A stretch of DNA of 64,000 bases from JBAXTE01 sp963556065 (GCA_963556065.3 CAUVYH020000005.1:248001-312000), one strand, 5' to 3'. Counted from the first letter of the stretch, positions 25,502 to 35,342 are shown. Notes: generated by a model from the letters alone, not told the origin. Program-made: numbers and translations.

Positions 25502-27502
25502 CTACCTTAGTAACGTAACCCAACCTTCTTTTTCAAATAAAGTGCCGTCGGTGTTTTTGTAGCTTATGCGATAACAGTATATTCCCGTAGGTAAAAGTAC
25601 TCCATTTAATCTTCCGTCCCATCCGCTGTTTGGATCATGAGTTTCGAATATTTTTGTGCCGGAACGGCCATAGATTAAAAATATATAATTTTCGGGATCG
25701 GTAAAAATATTGGAAGGTTTAAATATTTGATTTTTACCCGACGGGGTAAATGCATTTGGAATATATGTAACGGAATGCTGTGTTGCTTTAATGATGTTTG
25801 AGCGGCTGACGTCTTTAAATCCATAGAGGTTTCCATCCGATTCAACGGCATTTACATAATAATTAAAAATGGCTCCATCTCGATCGTAAGGTGTTACGTC
25901 TTCCATGTAATTACAGGTGGAAGCGTTGGTAGAGTTCACGGAACTAAAGCTCGTCGAAGTCCCGATACTTCGATAGATAACGTAGCTCTCAACGGGTGCA
26001 TTAAATTTATGATACGGAAACCAATTCAAGCTATTCGTGTTATCGCTGTTACCTGCACCCGTGAGTAAAATTGTTCTTACCGTATCACTATATAAGACTT
26101 CATTTCCGCAGTTGTCTGTGATGCGGGCAAAATAGTTATAAGATTGTTTAAATGTTGCAACATCGTTGTCGGAAAAGTAATATAGCCCGGTGGTGTCGTA
26201 TGGTAATGTGGCAAGCAAAACAAAAGGCGTGTTGGGGTATTGTTTGTATATCAGCATATTCGTAATAGTTGCAGACGTATCAACATATACGGCTAAATCA
26301 ACATTTTGCGACTCATTTACCGACGCATATCTAAAGTAAACAACATTGGGTAGATTGGTTTGTAAAAATAAAAAAGATGAGGTGGTGGAAGATGCTGTTA
26401 TTCCGGTGTTTCCAACAACCCTAACAAAAAATCGGTAACTGGAATTGTGGACTAACCCCGAATAAATGTATGTTAAACCCCCACTTACTTCATCAATTTT
26501 AAGGAAAGCCCCACCGTTTATGGACATATAGATTTCATATTTTTCAACACCACTTGCAAGATTATCATAAGCATTCCACGAAAGCGAAGCTGCAAGCGAA
26601 CAACTGTTTGTATTAGTTGAAAGAACTAAACTATGTTGATCGGAACTTAACGGGCTGGCGTTTAGACAACTGTCGATAGCGGCTATCCGATAGTTTTGCG
26701 GATTGGTTTGAGCATCAGGATTCGTATATACATAAGCTGTATTTGTAATTCCGTATATCGTATCAATTGGAGTCCAAACGCCTCCTTGCTGAATATAAAT
26801 AATATAGCCTTTAGTGTCGGGTGCTATGGCAGGTTGCCATCCAATATTAACTTGGCTTGTTGTAATGCTGATGCTCACCGAGTCCAAATTTGGAGTGTCG
26901 GGAGGTAAAAGATCTCTGATGTGTGTTTCGTCAATGGCTGATTGACTCACACAACCATTTCCGTTCATCACAATTTTATAGGATACCTGAATATCGCACA
27001 ATGGATAGTTCTCAAGATAATTTGTATTTTGAGTAGAGTCGATTAGATTCCACATTCCCGATGGATATTCTCTGAAAACATGATACCAACTGTTAGTTGA
27101 AGGAAGCGGAATTGATGGAGGATTCCATTGAAGTTGCGCATTTCCGTCGTTGTTGTTTGTTATTACGAGTTGTATTGATTGAAGGGTGTCTGAAAAGCCG
27201 GTGGAACTACTTCCTGAAGTTTTAATATAGTAATAGCAATTGTTTAAGTCAGCCGCTGCGCCAATGTGAGTGTAAGTAACGGTAGTAGGTGTATTTATTG
27301 TAGCGAGCAAATTAAAAGTTCCCGTGCCCGTATTTGAAAAGTAAAGCTGGTACGAAACGAAATCTGCAATATCTGTAGTCCCTTGCCATGAGATTATGGT
27401 GTTTCCTGCATTATCCACTTCAATGCACTTTAATGTTGCAGGTTGAATTGCAAATGCCTGTAAACCGAAAAAGAAGAATGTTAATCCTAATATTTTTTTC
27501 AT
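25502..27502 (-). CDS. Secreted fibronectin-type-III-like protein with T9SS type B sorting domain
   Basis: The protein has 666 residues with a signal peptide ending AFA (about 18). Several FN3-like modules follow (roughly 25-110, 200-290, 300-390 and 400-570), with repeated SYQLYFS/GYIIYI/KYEIYMS strands. The C-terminal 90 residues are a gliding-motility-type (type B) T9SS sorting domain: YIPNAFTPSGKNQIFKP, IYGRSGTKIFET, GWDGRLNG and LLPTGIYCYRISYKN. It is probably a surface adhesin or matrix protein. It is one of at least two type B CTD proteins here; the other is at 28.9 kb. Confidence 0.88.
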   Translation of the reverse strand: MKKILGLTFFFFGLQAFAIQPATLKCIEVDNAGNTIISWQGTTDIADFVSYQLYFSNTGTGTFNLLATINTPTTVTYTHIGAAADLNNCYYYIKTSGSSSTGFSDTLQSIQLVITNNNDGNAQLQWNPPSIPLPSTNSWYHVFREYPSGMWNLIDSTQNTNYLENYPLCDIQVSYKIVMNGNGCVSQSAIDETHIRDLLPPDTPNLDSVSISITTSQVNIGWQPAIAPDTKGYIIYIQQGGVWTPIDTIYGITNTAYVYTNPDAQTNPQNYRIAAIDSCLNASPLSSDQHSLVLSTNTNSCSLAASLSWNAYDNLASGVEKYEIYMSINGGAFLKIDEVSGGLTYIYSGLVHNSSYRFFVRVVGNTGITASSTTSSFLFLQTNLPNVVYFRYASVNESQNVDLAVYVDTSATITNMLIYKQYPNTPFVLLATLPYDTTGLYYFSDNDVATFKQSYNYFARITDNCGNEVLYSDTVRTILLTGAGNSDNTNSLNWFPYHKFNAPVESYVIYRSIGTSTSFSSVNSTNASTCNYMEDVTPYDRDGAIFNYYVNAVESDGNLYGFKDVSRSNIIKATQHSVTYIPNAFTPSGKNQIFKPSNIFTDPENYIFLIYGRSGTKIFETHDPNSGWDGRLNGVLLPTGIYCYRISYKNTDGTLFEKEGWVTLLR

Positions 27503-27536
27503 TATCTATTGATTGTAAGGTAATAACGAGGATCCC

Positions 27537-28826
27537 CTAATTATATTTTAATGATTTCCCGACAACAACTTCCGAAAGGGATGCTTTATCAAGGTAGCGG
27601 TTAAAGAGTTCCTGAATTCTCACAGACGTAATTTTTGTTATAGAACTTAGATAGTCTTTTGTGAAGTTTTGTGTTAAGTTTTGAGAAATCAGCGAGATAT
27701 ATTGATTCATGATATTAAACGATCCGTCGAAGTTCTTTAAATAACTTCCGGTGAGATAATTTTTTACGCGGAGAAGTTCTTCATCCGAAATGGTGTATTT
27801 TTGAAGCCGGTCAATTTCGCTGTAAATTTCAGCAATTGCAGCCTCGGTATGCTCCAATCCTACTTCTGTAGATATTCCGAAAAAGCCGGAATTTAAATAC
27901 GTGGTTAAGAATGACCCTATACCATACGTATAACCTTTGTCTTCACGTAAATTACTCATCAATCGAGAACCGAAATACCCCCCTAAAACCGTGGTGGCAA
28001 TATGCAAATCGATAAAGTCAGGGTGGCTTTTTGTGAAAAGAATCTTTCCTATGCGAATGGATGCTTGTGTAGATTGATTACGGCAAATAAATACGTTCTG
28101 TTCTTTTGAGGGCTCTATCAAATAATTTTTTTTGGATGCGGCTACGATTTGACGGGATGGAGAAAGATAATGCTGTGTGATTTTTAAATCTTTATCCGAA
28201 ATATTTCCAACAATAAAAATTGTAGCGTTTTTCGTGAGGTAGCAGGTTTTATAAAAGTCGGTAATATCCTCTCGGCTGATATGATTTACATCTTCGGGTG
28301 TCCCGCTTTTTCCATAAGGGTGATTAGAGCCGAACATTGTTGAAAGTAACTGTTTATTTGCCAGAATATCTCCCTGTTGGTTGTCGAGTTTTATTTGGTG
28401 GTTCAGATTGTCTTTTACTATTTTTAGTTCGGGATCCGGAATTGTCGATTCAAAAATAATTTCGGCAATAACCGGAAGAACTTTATGCAAATATATTTTA
28501 GGAAGTACAAATTGCATCGATGAGAAATCTTTATTTACGCTAATGGCATAATATCCGCCGTAAAAGTCGATGGTTTCGGCAATGGTTTTCGAATTGTAGC
28601 TTTTTGTTCCTTCCGATAGCATCTTTCCTGTTAAAAGTGCCTGGAAAGGTTTGTCTTGATACCAACTTCCCGCATTAAATCTAACTTCAAGCTGAATGAG
28701 TTCCGTATTTTCGGTAGATAAGACATGGATAGAATCGCCTCCACTAAGTGCATAAATGTTAATGGGAGGAATCGATATTGAAGAAGGAATCGAATGAGAA
28801 GGTTGTTCTCTCGAAATATAGCTCAT
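27537..28826 (-). CDS. M16-family peptidase homologue lacking the zinc motif
   Basis: The protein has 429 residues with two M16-type halves and no signal peptide. Where active M16 enzymes have HxxEH followed by (L/M)F.GT, this protein reads ALLTGKMLSEGT. The fold is kept but the zinc ligands are lost. The C-terminal half has the glycine-rich LGGYFGSRLMSNLREDKGYTYGIGS segment that closes on the active subunit. It would be the non-catalytic partner of the HxxEH-bearing M16 protein at 30656-31894, as in mitochondrial-processing-peptidase-like pairs. Two other genes (sigma factor and membrane protein) lie between them. Confidence 0.88.
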   Translation of the reverse strand: MSYISREQPSHSIPSSISIPPINIYALSGGDSIHVLSTENTELIQLEVRFNAGSWYQDKPFQALLTGKMLSEGTKSYNSKTIAETIDFYGGYYAISVNKDFSSMQFVLPKIYLHKVLPVIAEIIFESTIPDPELKIVKDNLNHQIKLDNQQGDILANKQLLSTMFGSNHPYGKSGTPEDVNHISREDITDFYKTCYLTKNATIFIVGNISDKDLKITQHYLSPSRQIVAASKKNYLIEPSKEQNVFICRNQSTQASIRIGKILFTKSHPDFIDLHIATTVLGGYFGSRLMSNLREDKGYTYGIGSFLTTYLNSGFFGISTEVGLEHTEAAIAEIYSEIDRLQKYTISDEELLRVKNYLTGSYLKNFDGSFNIMNQYISLISQNLTQNFTKDYLSSITKITSVRIQELFNRYLDKASLSEVVVGKSLKYN

Positions 28827-28877
28827 TGTATAGTGTATTAAAGTGCAAATATCAGAAAAAATGTAAAAAGTTGGAAG

Positions 28878-28906
28878 AAAAAAACTCCGAATCGAAACTC
28901 GGAGCT
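28878..28906 (-). terminator. Intrinsic terminator after the T9SS-tailed membrane protein gene
   Basis: On the minus strand CTCCGA, a short loop and TCGGAG are followed by seven T. Confidence 0.85.
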
Positions 28907-28933
28907 AGAAAAGAATGTTTTTTTTGAGCAGTA

Positions 28934-30001
28934 TTATTGATGTGATAAAAGTACAATGGTGCCACGAATTGTTTTTATGTTGCTGTTCGTGTTTGCACGA
29001 TATTGCAACACATAGAAATAGGCTCCTTCTCTTTGTTCTTCGTTGTTGAATTTTCCATCCCACCCTTTTTCTTTTACTTTCGATTCAAAAACTTTCACCC
29101 CGCTTCTGTTATAAATCATGAGCGAGTAGTCGGAACAGTCCGAAGGAACATTTGGGATAAAGAAATCATTTTTTCCATCACCGTTTGGTGTGAATGCATT
29201 AGGTTGCTCGTAAGGATGACATTCTATTACATTCACCTTAATGGCTATTGAAGTGTCTCCGCTTAGCGTTTGCACCAATGCCCGATAGGTATATGTACGT
29301 TCTTCGTTTAAGGAAGGAATTACTATTTCTTCGGAATTTGCACCGGTTGACCACATAATAGAAATTCCTCCTTTGATTTTTAAGATAAGGGGTTCTCCGA
29401 GGCAAACGGTTGTATCTCTAGAGATGTCAAGCGTGGTAATCGTTTTAGGGTGTTCATCAATGATATCATTTGTTTTTGCAACAGATGTTACATTGTTATT
29501 GGGTTGATTGTTTGTAAATTTCGGTTGCAGGTTATCCGTTACACTAATTGCAGCTATGCGGTTTACCGGAGCTGTGATGGTTTTGAGTTCAATTGAAGGA
29601 TTTATTAACGGTTGATTATTATTCAGTTGAGTTGATTTTGTGGCATTTTTAGGTATAGGATTAACCGCATTATAATTCTTAATATCAGGATTGGAAATAG
29701 TTTTTTGATTTACTTTTTGGATTGGATTGATTGTTTGTGTTTGTTGTTCTGTCTTTGAATTAACAGAGGCGATTTTTTCCCGACTAGGGTTCAAATAATA
29801 AGCAACGGCGATGGAAGCCACAATAAGCGAAACAACAGCGGCTCCGCTGATGATGTATTTGGCGAATTTAGCTTTAGGCTTTATCGCAGGAGAAGATCCT
29901 ATGTTTTTTTGGATATTCGCCCATACTTTGTCAGAAGGTTCAATGGTTTGCCCCTTGAACTTGTCTCTGAAAAGTTGACCTATGTAATTTAATTCATCCA
30001 T
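28934..30001 (-). CDS. Anti-sigma-like membrane protein with T9SS type B C-terminal domain
   Basis: The protein has 355 residues. A short N-terminal region (1-47) without a signal peptide contains FRDKFKGQTIEPSDKVWANIQKNI, a pattern typical of cytoplasmic parts of Bacteroidota anti-sigma-like proteins. One membrane helix follows (about 48-70). The outer part has a low-complexity linker (75-190), an Ig/PKD-like region with TTVCLGEPLILKIKGG and MWSTGANSEEI, then a gliding-motility-type CTD (QPNAFTPNGDGKNDFF, IYNRSGVKVFES, GWDGKFNNEEQREGAYFY). The gene is 13 bases after an ECF sigma factor gene. A sorting domain on an inner-membrane anchored protein is odd. It could act as a sensor of T9SS status, which is inference. 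Confidence 0.85.
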   Translation of the reverse strand: MDELNYIGQLFRDKFKGQTIEPSDKVWANIQKNIGSSPAIKPKAKFAKYIISGAAVVSLIVASIAVAYYLNPSREKIASVNSKTEQQTQTINPIQKVNQKTISNPDIKNYNAVNPIPKNATKSTQLNNNQPLINPSIELKTITAPVNRIAAISVTDNLQPKFTNNQPNNNVTSVAKTNDIIDEHPKTITTLDISRDTTVCLGEPLILKIKGGISIMWSTGANSEEIVIPSLNEERTYTYRALVQTLSGDTSIAIKVNVIECHPYEQPNAFTPNGDGKNDFFIPNVPSDCSDYSLMIYNRSGVKVFESKVKEKGWDGKFNNEEQREGAYFYVLQYRANTNSNIKTIRGTIVLLSHQ

Positions 30002-30014
30002 TTTATCTCTGTTT

Positions 30015-30602
30015 TTAATCTTTATATTGTTCCAATGTCTTGTTCTCGTGAGAAGTAAGCTCTTCTAATTTCTTTTGTAGTACTCTTCGTGCCTTCAGTA
30101 GTTGCGATTTTGAAGTGTTTATAGATATACTCAACATCTCCGCAATCTCTTTATGTGCATATCCTTCAATTTCATATAAGTTAAAAACCAACTTATATCC
30201 ATCAGGAAGAGATTCTATCATTTTTAAAAGAACGTTTGCATTAAGTTTGTCGAAGTTAGATGGCCGTGCATCTTCAATTACATGCTGTAACTCGTCAATA
30301 TCCAGCTGATAGAGTGTTTTTAAATTGCTTCGATATTGATTTAATGCCGTATTTACCATTATTCTCCGAACCCATCCTTCCAAAGAACCATCCCGCCGAT
30401 ATTTATCAAGATTGTTAAACACCTTAATAAAACCATCTTGTAACACATCTTCGGCATCTTCGAGCGAATTTGTGTATCGACGGCAAACGGCTAACATGGT
30501 CGGTGCGAATTTTTTGTATAGAATGTATTGGAGTTTTTGATTTCCCTCAATACATCCCTCAATCAATTCTTCTTCGGTCATTTTTTTGTTAGCGTCGTTC
30601 AT
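30015..30602 (-). CDS. ECF-type RNA polymerase sigma factor
   Basis: The protein has 195 residues. Sigma region 2 (LYKKFAPTMLAVCRRYTNSLEDAEDVLQDGFIKVF) and region 4 (LPDGYKLVFNLYEIEGYAHKEIAEMLSISINTSKSQLLKARRVLQ) are clear. It is followed 13 bases later by the membrane protein with an anti-sigma-like cytoplasmic region, so the pair is likely a sigma/anti-sigma unit. The regulon is unknown. Confidence 0.94.
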   Translation of the reverse strand: MNDANKKMTEEELIEGCIEGNQKLQYILYKKFAPTMLAVCRRYTNSLEDAEDVLQDGFIKVFNNLDKYRRDGSLEGWVRRIMVNTALNQYRSNLKTLYQLDIDELQHVIEDARPSNFDKLNANVLLKMIESLPDGYKLVFNLYEIEGYAHKEIAEMLSISINTSKSQLLKARRVLQKKLEELTSHENKTLEQYKD

Positions 30603-30655
30603 GTGTTATGACAATTAATAAAATAAATTTGGTGTCTTAGTAAAAAAACTTTTTT

Positions 30656-31894
30656 CTATTTTTTAGAATTATAGTATAATGTGGAGCAGTTTTCGGCTCT
30701 GAAAATTTCTTGGGCAACGCTCATGACGTTCTCTTTTTTAACCGATAAATATTTTTCCGCCTCTCGGTTCACTAAATTTGCATCATCTAAAAATTCGGCA
30801 TAGGCTAAATCTTTGGCTTTATTAAGAGTATTCATTTCCGAGTATAATAATATGCTGATGCTTTTGTTCTTTACTTTTTCCAAATCATAATCATTTAAAG
30901 CAAATGTTAAAAAATTATTAATTTCATTCTCGATAAGTCGATTTGCTTGAAGTAATGTAATGCTGGTTGTTGGTTTTCCGCTGATTATAAAAAGCCCGTC
31001 ATCGATTGTTCCGGTGTTAAATGCGTCGATTTCATGAAAAGCAGGATTCTTTTTAATGAGATTTTGAAAAAAGATGGAGGATTTCCCGTTTGAGAATAAA
31101 TCGGACAATAAATCGGTGGCATAAAAATCAGCAGCTGTCCGGGCACAGCAATGGTATGCTTTATAAATAGCGTCTGATTCTACATTGCGTTCTACTTCTA
31201 AAATTCGGGCTTTTTGTTGAATTGGTTCCGTTGGTAAATTTCTTACGGGAATCGTTCCCGGAGAAATTGATCCAAACCATTTCTCGGCCAGTTTAAACAT
31301 TTCTTCTTCATTCACATTGCCTACGATAGATAGAACTGCATTATTCGGTCGATAATAATTGAAAAAAAATGATTTTACATCATCCATTGAAGCTTTTTCA
31401 ATGTGTGAAGGCTCCTTACCGATAGTGTTCCATTGATACGGATGCACTTTGTATGCTAGCGGGCTTATTAGTTGCCACACATCGCCATAAGGACGGTTGA
31501 GGTAGGATTGGTTAAACTCTTCGATTACCACGTTTCGTTGTACCTCAAGCCCTTTTTTTGAAAAAGCAAGCTCGTTCATTCGGTCGCTTTCAAGCCAAAA
31601 TGCAGTTTCGATATTTTGATAGGGTAATGTGATGTAAAAGTTGGTTACATCTTTAGTTGTAAATGCATTGCTTTGTCCTCCGGCTTCCTGAATAGGTGTG
31701 TCGAACTTAGGAATATGTTTGGATCCGCTGAACATAAGATGTTCGAAAAGATGGGCGAATCCTGTTTTATTCGGATCTTCATCCCGTGATCCGACCTTAT
31801 ATAATAGATTAAAAGCGGCAATAGGAGAGCATTTGTCGTTGCTTACGATCACGGTAAGTCCATTGTCTAGTATTCGCTTTTTAAAATTTATCAT
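30656..31894 (-). CDS. M16-family zinc peptidase (catalytic subunit type)
   Basis: The protein has 412 residues. The inverted zinc motif HLFEH is at about residues 48-52 in GFAHLFEHLMFSGS. The third ligand lies in the downstream VQRNVVIEEFNQSY region. Other M16 landmarks are YYRPNNAVLSIVGN and the C-terminal strand VERNVESDAIYKAYHCC. No signal peptide is seen, so a cytoplasmic location is likely. It pairs logically with the zinc-less M16 homologue at 27537. An ECF sigma gene and its partner are placed between the two. Confidence 0.93.
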   Translation of the reverse strand: MINFKKRILDNGLTVIVSNDKCSPIAAFNLLYKVGSRDEDPNKTGFAHLFEHLMFSGSKHIPKFDTPIQEAGGQSNAFTTKDVTNFYITLPYQNIETAFWLESDRMNELAFSKKGLEVQRNVVIEEFNQSYLNRPYGDVWQLISPLAYKVHPYQWNTIGKEPSHIEKASMDDVKSFFFNYYRPNNAVLSIVGNVNEEEMFKLAEKWFGSISPGTIPVRNLPTEPIQQKARILEVERNVESDAIYKAYHCCARTAADFYATDLLSDLFSNGKSSIFFQNLIKKNPAFHEIDAFNTGTIDDGLFIISGKPTTSITLLQANRLIENEINNFLTFALNDYDLEKVKNKSISILLYSEMNTLNKAKDLAYAEFLDDANLVNREAEKYLSVKKENVMSVAQEIFRAENCSTLYYNSKK

Positions 31895-31924
31895 GAGTTC
31901 TTAATTATATTTTAGATCACAAAG

Positions 31925-32467
31925 TTATTCTTTTTGATTGATTAACCACCGTGAAAGTTTTTGTTTCGCTCTGTAAATCTGGGTTTCCACAGCAGGAACA
32001 GATTGTTTCATAATTTCGGCAATTTGTTTTTGCGAAAATCCTTGAATGTGGAACAGCGTAAAAGCAACTTGCTCTTTAGACTTTAATTTAAAAATAGCAG
32101 CATATAGCTTCCTTGCGGTATCTTTTTGTTCTGCTACAACACCGGGATGAACCCAGTTGGCTTCATTCGTTGGATTTGCTATGCTGAAAAATCTCTTTCT
32201 TCGCTTTTGTTTTCTAAGTGATTCCAGCGATTTATTTATACATATCCGGTACATCCAAGTCGAGAGTGCCGATTTATCTAAAAACCTGTCGATGGAGAGA
32301 AAAACTTCCACAAAAACTTCTTGCGTTACGTCTTTGGCTTCCGATTCATTTTGCAAAAGATGCAGTGCCGTATTGTATATTGTTTCTTTTGTTTCGGAAA
32401 ACAGCCGGTTGAACGAAACTTCGTCTTTATTACGAAGCCGGTTAATAAAATCAGGATCGTTCAACAT
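31925..32467 (-). CDS. ECF-type RNA polymerase sigma factor
   Basis: The protein has 180 residues. Region 2 shows LFSETKETIYNTALHLLQNESEAKDVTQEVFVEVF, and region 4 shows KSKEQVAFTLFHIQGFSQKQIAEIMKQSVPAVETQIYRAKQKL. No anti-sigma gene is next to it: upstream is DPP4 (9 bases away) and downstream an M16 peptidase gene. It may be transcribed with either. This is a second ECF factor within 2 kb, different from the one at 30015. Confidence 0.93.
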   Translation of the reverse strand: MLNDPDFINRLRNKDEVSFNRLFSETKETIYNTALHLLQNESEAKDVTQEVFVEVFLSIDRFLDKSALSTWMYRICINKSLESLRKQKRRKRFFSIANPTNEANWVHPGVVAEQKDTARKLYAAIFKLKSKEQVAFTLFHIQGFSQKQIAEIMKQSVPAVETQIYRAKQKLSRWLINQKE

Positions 32468-32476
32468 CGGGAGAAG

Positions 32477-34612
32477 TTAATTTTTTAAATGCAGTTCGTG
32501 AAATTGCTCGATTTTCTTCCATAAATGAACTCGGTCGGGACCAATTACATTGTGCTCATGAGTTGGATATATGAAATAATCAACCATTTTTCCTGCTTTT
32601 ATACATTTTTCAATAAACGACTGACTATGCTGCCAAACTACAGTGTTGTCTTGCGCCCCTTGAAAAATAAGCAATGGAGCATTCAAATTATCCACATAAT
32701 TAAGCAGTGAAGCTTTTTCGTAACCTTCCTGATTTTCATCCGGACGATCCATGTAACGTTCTCCATACATAATTTCGTACCACTTCCAATCAATGACAGG
32801 ACCTCCGCAGGTTGCATCTTTAAAGACTCCCGGATTTTTAAGTAGTAGAGTCAACGTCATGAAACCACCGTAACTCCAACCGTCGAGTCCGATTCTAGTT
32901 GCATCCACATAAGGAAGCGATTTTAGATGTTTTACTCCTTCCAATTGATCCTCCATTTCCAGAACACCGACTTGCCGGTGGATACAACTTTCAAATTCAA
33001 ACCCCCGATTAGAGGTGCCTCGATTGTCGAGGGTAAAAATGAGATATCCTTTTTGAGCCATGTAGTTCAGGAAAATACCGGCTCCTCCCAGCCATGAGTT
33101 GGTAACAAGTTGTGAATGAGGACCTCCGTAAACATAGATAAGCACGGGATATTTCTTTTGAGGGTCGAAATTTGCAGGTTTTATCATTCGGCAGTAAAGG
33201 TCGTTATTTTGGTTGTTTTTAATTGTAAAAATTGAAGTTTCTCCCAATTTGTAATCTTTTAAGGGATTAATGCTTGAATGTATAGTCCTGATTTTTATTC
33301 CTTTCGTAGTTGTAAGATCGATTTGTGCGGGAATTTTTAGGCTGTTGTAATTATCGATGAAATAAGAATAATCGGGAGAAACACTTGGGGTGTGTGTGCC
33401 TTCGGCTTGAGTTAAGCGAACGATGGCTCCTGTCTTTAATTCGAGTGAATAGAGATGTGTTTCAATCGGACTTTCGCGATTTCCTGTAAAGTAAATGAAT
33501 TCATCATTTTTATCAATGCCCAAAAAGTCTTTTACAACCCACGGTCCTTTAGTGAGTTGCTGTCTATTGCTCGAATTGGTCTCCATTAAATACAGGTGAT
33601 TCCATCCGTCACGCTGGCTCATCACAATAAATTTTGAGGGTGTTTTATGCAGAAAATACATTCCGCTCTGAGGTTCAACATAGCGAGCGTTCGTTTCTTC
33701 ATAAAGTGTTTTAATAAACATTCCTGTGAGTGCATCGTATTGGTTTACCTTTAGATGATCCTGAAGGCGATTTAAGATGAATACATACACCGATTGCTCG
33801 TCGGGGCTCCAAGTGATATTGGTGAGAAACTGTTCTTTAGGTTCACCGGTCTCCAGAAATACCGATTTACCGATGGCATTGTTGTAAATTCCAATCGTTA
33901 CCTGATGACTTTTCATGCCGGCCATAGGATAGCGGATATAGTTAACTTGAGCAATGCGATGATCCATTTCTACCAGTGGATATTGAGTAACCATACTTTC
34001 ATCCATGCGATAAAAGGCTAAGAAATTGCCTTTGGGCGACCAAAATAATCCCTTGTCGATTCCCCATTCGTGACGATGAACCGACTCTCCGTTTACAATG
34101 CCGTTGCCACCATCAAAGGTTACTTGATAGTTGTTGCCGTTTTCAGCTACAAAAACATTATTGTCTTCGCGGGTATATGCTATTTTGTTTATTTGCTTAT
34201 CATACTCGTAGTTTGATGATTTGTCATGGATTTTTAATAATGATTTCAGGTCTTTTTTCTTAAAGTCGTAGCTGAAAAGTTGTAGCTTGTGAAAAAAACA
34301 GATGGTTTTTTCATCTTTCCAGTTAATTCTGGGAAATGATTTCAGCGGTTCTATTTTCAATAATTTTAGTTTTTCGTTGAGTAAAGAAAGCTTTAATAAT
34401 GTGTCTGTTTTTGTGTTTTTTACGTTTCCGATTACCAACGATTCGTTTGCGATATAAGAAAATTCTGTGTTCGATTGCCATGTTAATTGTGATAGGGAAG
34501 TCGGATACATCTTTCGTGATTTGAACACATCATCGAGATTAATGTTCCCATTTTGTCCAAATGAAACGAATGTAAAAAAAATAAATAAAGATAAGAATGT
34601 TTTGCGCTTCAT
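32477..34612 (-). CDS. Dipeptidyl peptidase IV (S9B family)
   Basis: The protein has 711 residues with a signal peptide ending SFG (about 19). An eight-bladed propeller region (residues about 40-470) contains the HRHEWGIDKGLFWSPKG and FYRMDESMV segments; the Glu-containing stretches fit the double-Glu site that binds the substrate N-terminus. The C-terminal alpha/beta hydrolase has GWSYGGFMTL (Ser), QGAQDNTVVW (Asp) and YPTHEHNV (His). It cleaves X-Pro or X-Ala dipeptides in the periplasm, complementing the DPP7-like enzyme at 12.2 kb. Confidence 0.93.
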   Translation of the reverse strand: MKRKTFLSLFIFFTFVSFGQNGNINLDDVFKSRKMYPTSLSQLTWQSNTEFSYIANESLVIGNVKNTKTDTLLKLSLLNEKLKLLKIEPLKSFPRINWKDEKTICFFHKLQLFSYDFKKKDLKSLLKIHDKSSNYEYDKQINKIAYTREDNNVFVAENGNNYQVTFDGGNGIVNGESVHRHEWGIDKGLFWSPKGNFLAFYRMDESMVTQYPLVEMDHRIAQVNYIRYPMAGMKSHQVTIGIYNNAIGKSVFLETGEPKEQFLTNITWSPDEQSVYVFILNRLQDHLKVNQYDALTGMFIKTLYEETNARYVEPQSGMYFLHKTPSKFIVMSQRDGWNHLYLMETNSSNRQQLTKGPWVVKDFLGIDKNDEFIYFTGNRESPIETHLYSLELKTGAIVRLTQAEGTHTPSVSPDYSYFIDNYNSLKIPAQIDLTTTKGIKIRTIHSSINPLKDYKLGETSIFTIKNNQNNDLYCRMIKPANFDPQKKYPVLIYVYGGPHSQLVTNSWLGGAGIFLNYMAQKGYLIFTLDNRGTSNRGFEFESCIHRQVGVLEMEDQLEGVKHLKSLPYVDATRIGLDGWSYGGFMTLTLLLKNPGVFKDATCGGPVIDWKWYEIMYGERYMDRPDENQEGYEKASLLNYVDNLNAPLLIFQGAQDNTVVWQHSQSFIEKCIKAGKMVDYFIYPTHEHNVIGPDRVHLWKKIEQFHELHLKN

Positions 34613-34622
34613 AGCTAAAAAA

Positions 34623-35342
34623 TTATTTGTTTAATTGATGAATAGCATCGGCTATAGGTGTTATTAGTTCTATGTTTTGTTCAAAGATCGTTCCTACAAC
34701 GATAATGTCGGCACCGGCATTGCAGGCGGAAAGGGCAGATTCAGGGGTTTTAATGCCACCGCCTACCCATATTGGAATGGATACGTTTTTGCGAATTGCA
34801 GCAATTAATGATGCGGAAACGGGATTTTTGGCCCCACTTCCGGCTTCCAGATAAACGGACTTCATCCCTAATTGCTCAGCTGCTAAGGCGGTGCAGACGG
34901 CAATGTCAATTTTGTCGGCTGGAATCGGTTGTGTGTTGCTCATGTATTCTACGCTACTTCGAATACCTCCATCGATTAACAAATATCCCGTGGGGACGAT
35001 ATCAAACCGTGCGGCTTTTAATGAAGGAGCCGCAAGCACATGTTGACCGATTAATAGTTCGGGGTTTCTTCCCGAAAGCAACGATAGTAATAGAATTCCG
35101 TCTGCATTATCGCAGATTTGCATTACGCTGCCGGGAAATAGGTAAACAGGAATAGAAGAACGTTTTTTGATGAACTGCACAACCCATGCTACTGAGTTGC
35201 GGAGTAAAATGCTACTCCCGATCAGAAAGACATCGATCTTTACAGACTCGGAAGCACTGATCACCTTCGTTAAATGATTTTCGGAAGTCTTGTCAGGATC
35301 AATAAGTAACGCTATTTTTTTGCCTGTTGAAAACCTTGTCAT
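34623..35342 (-). CDS. Prenylglyceryl phosphate synthase (PcrB/GGGPS family)
   Basis: The 239-residue TIM-barrel enzyme joins a polyprenyl diphosphate to glycerol 1-phosphate. Seen: IALLIDPDKTSENHL at the N-terminus, FLIGSSILLRN, VYLFPGSVMQICDNADGILLLSLLSGRNPELLIGQHV, VYLEAGSGAKNPVS and the phosphate-binding IWVGGGIKTPESALS and GADIIVVGT. Members are known in archaea, Bacillus and Bacteroidota. The chain length of the prenyl donor (C20 or C35) cannot be told here. It starts 10 bases upstream of the DPP4 gene. Confidence 0.94.
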   Translation of the reverse strand: MTRFSTGKKIALLIDPDKTSENHLTKVISASESVKIDVFLIGSSILLRNSVAWVVQFIKKRSSIPVYLFPGSVMQICDNADGILLLSLLSGRNPELLIGQHVLAAPSLKAARFDIVPTGYLLIDGGIRSSVEYMSNTQPIPADKIDIAVCTALAAEQLGMKSVYLEAGSGAKNPVSASLIAAIRKNVSIPIWVGGGIKTPESALSACNAGADIIVVGTIFEQNIELITPIADAIHQLNK

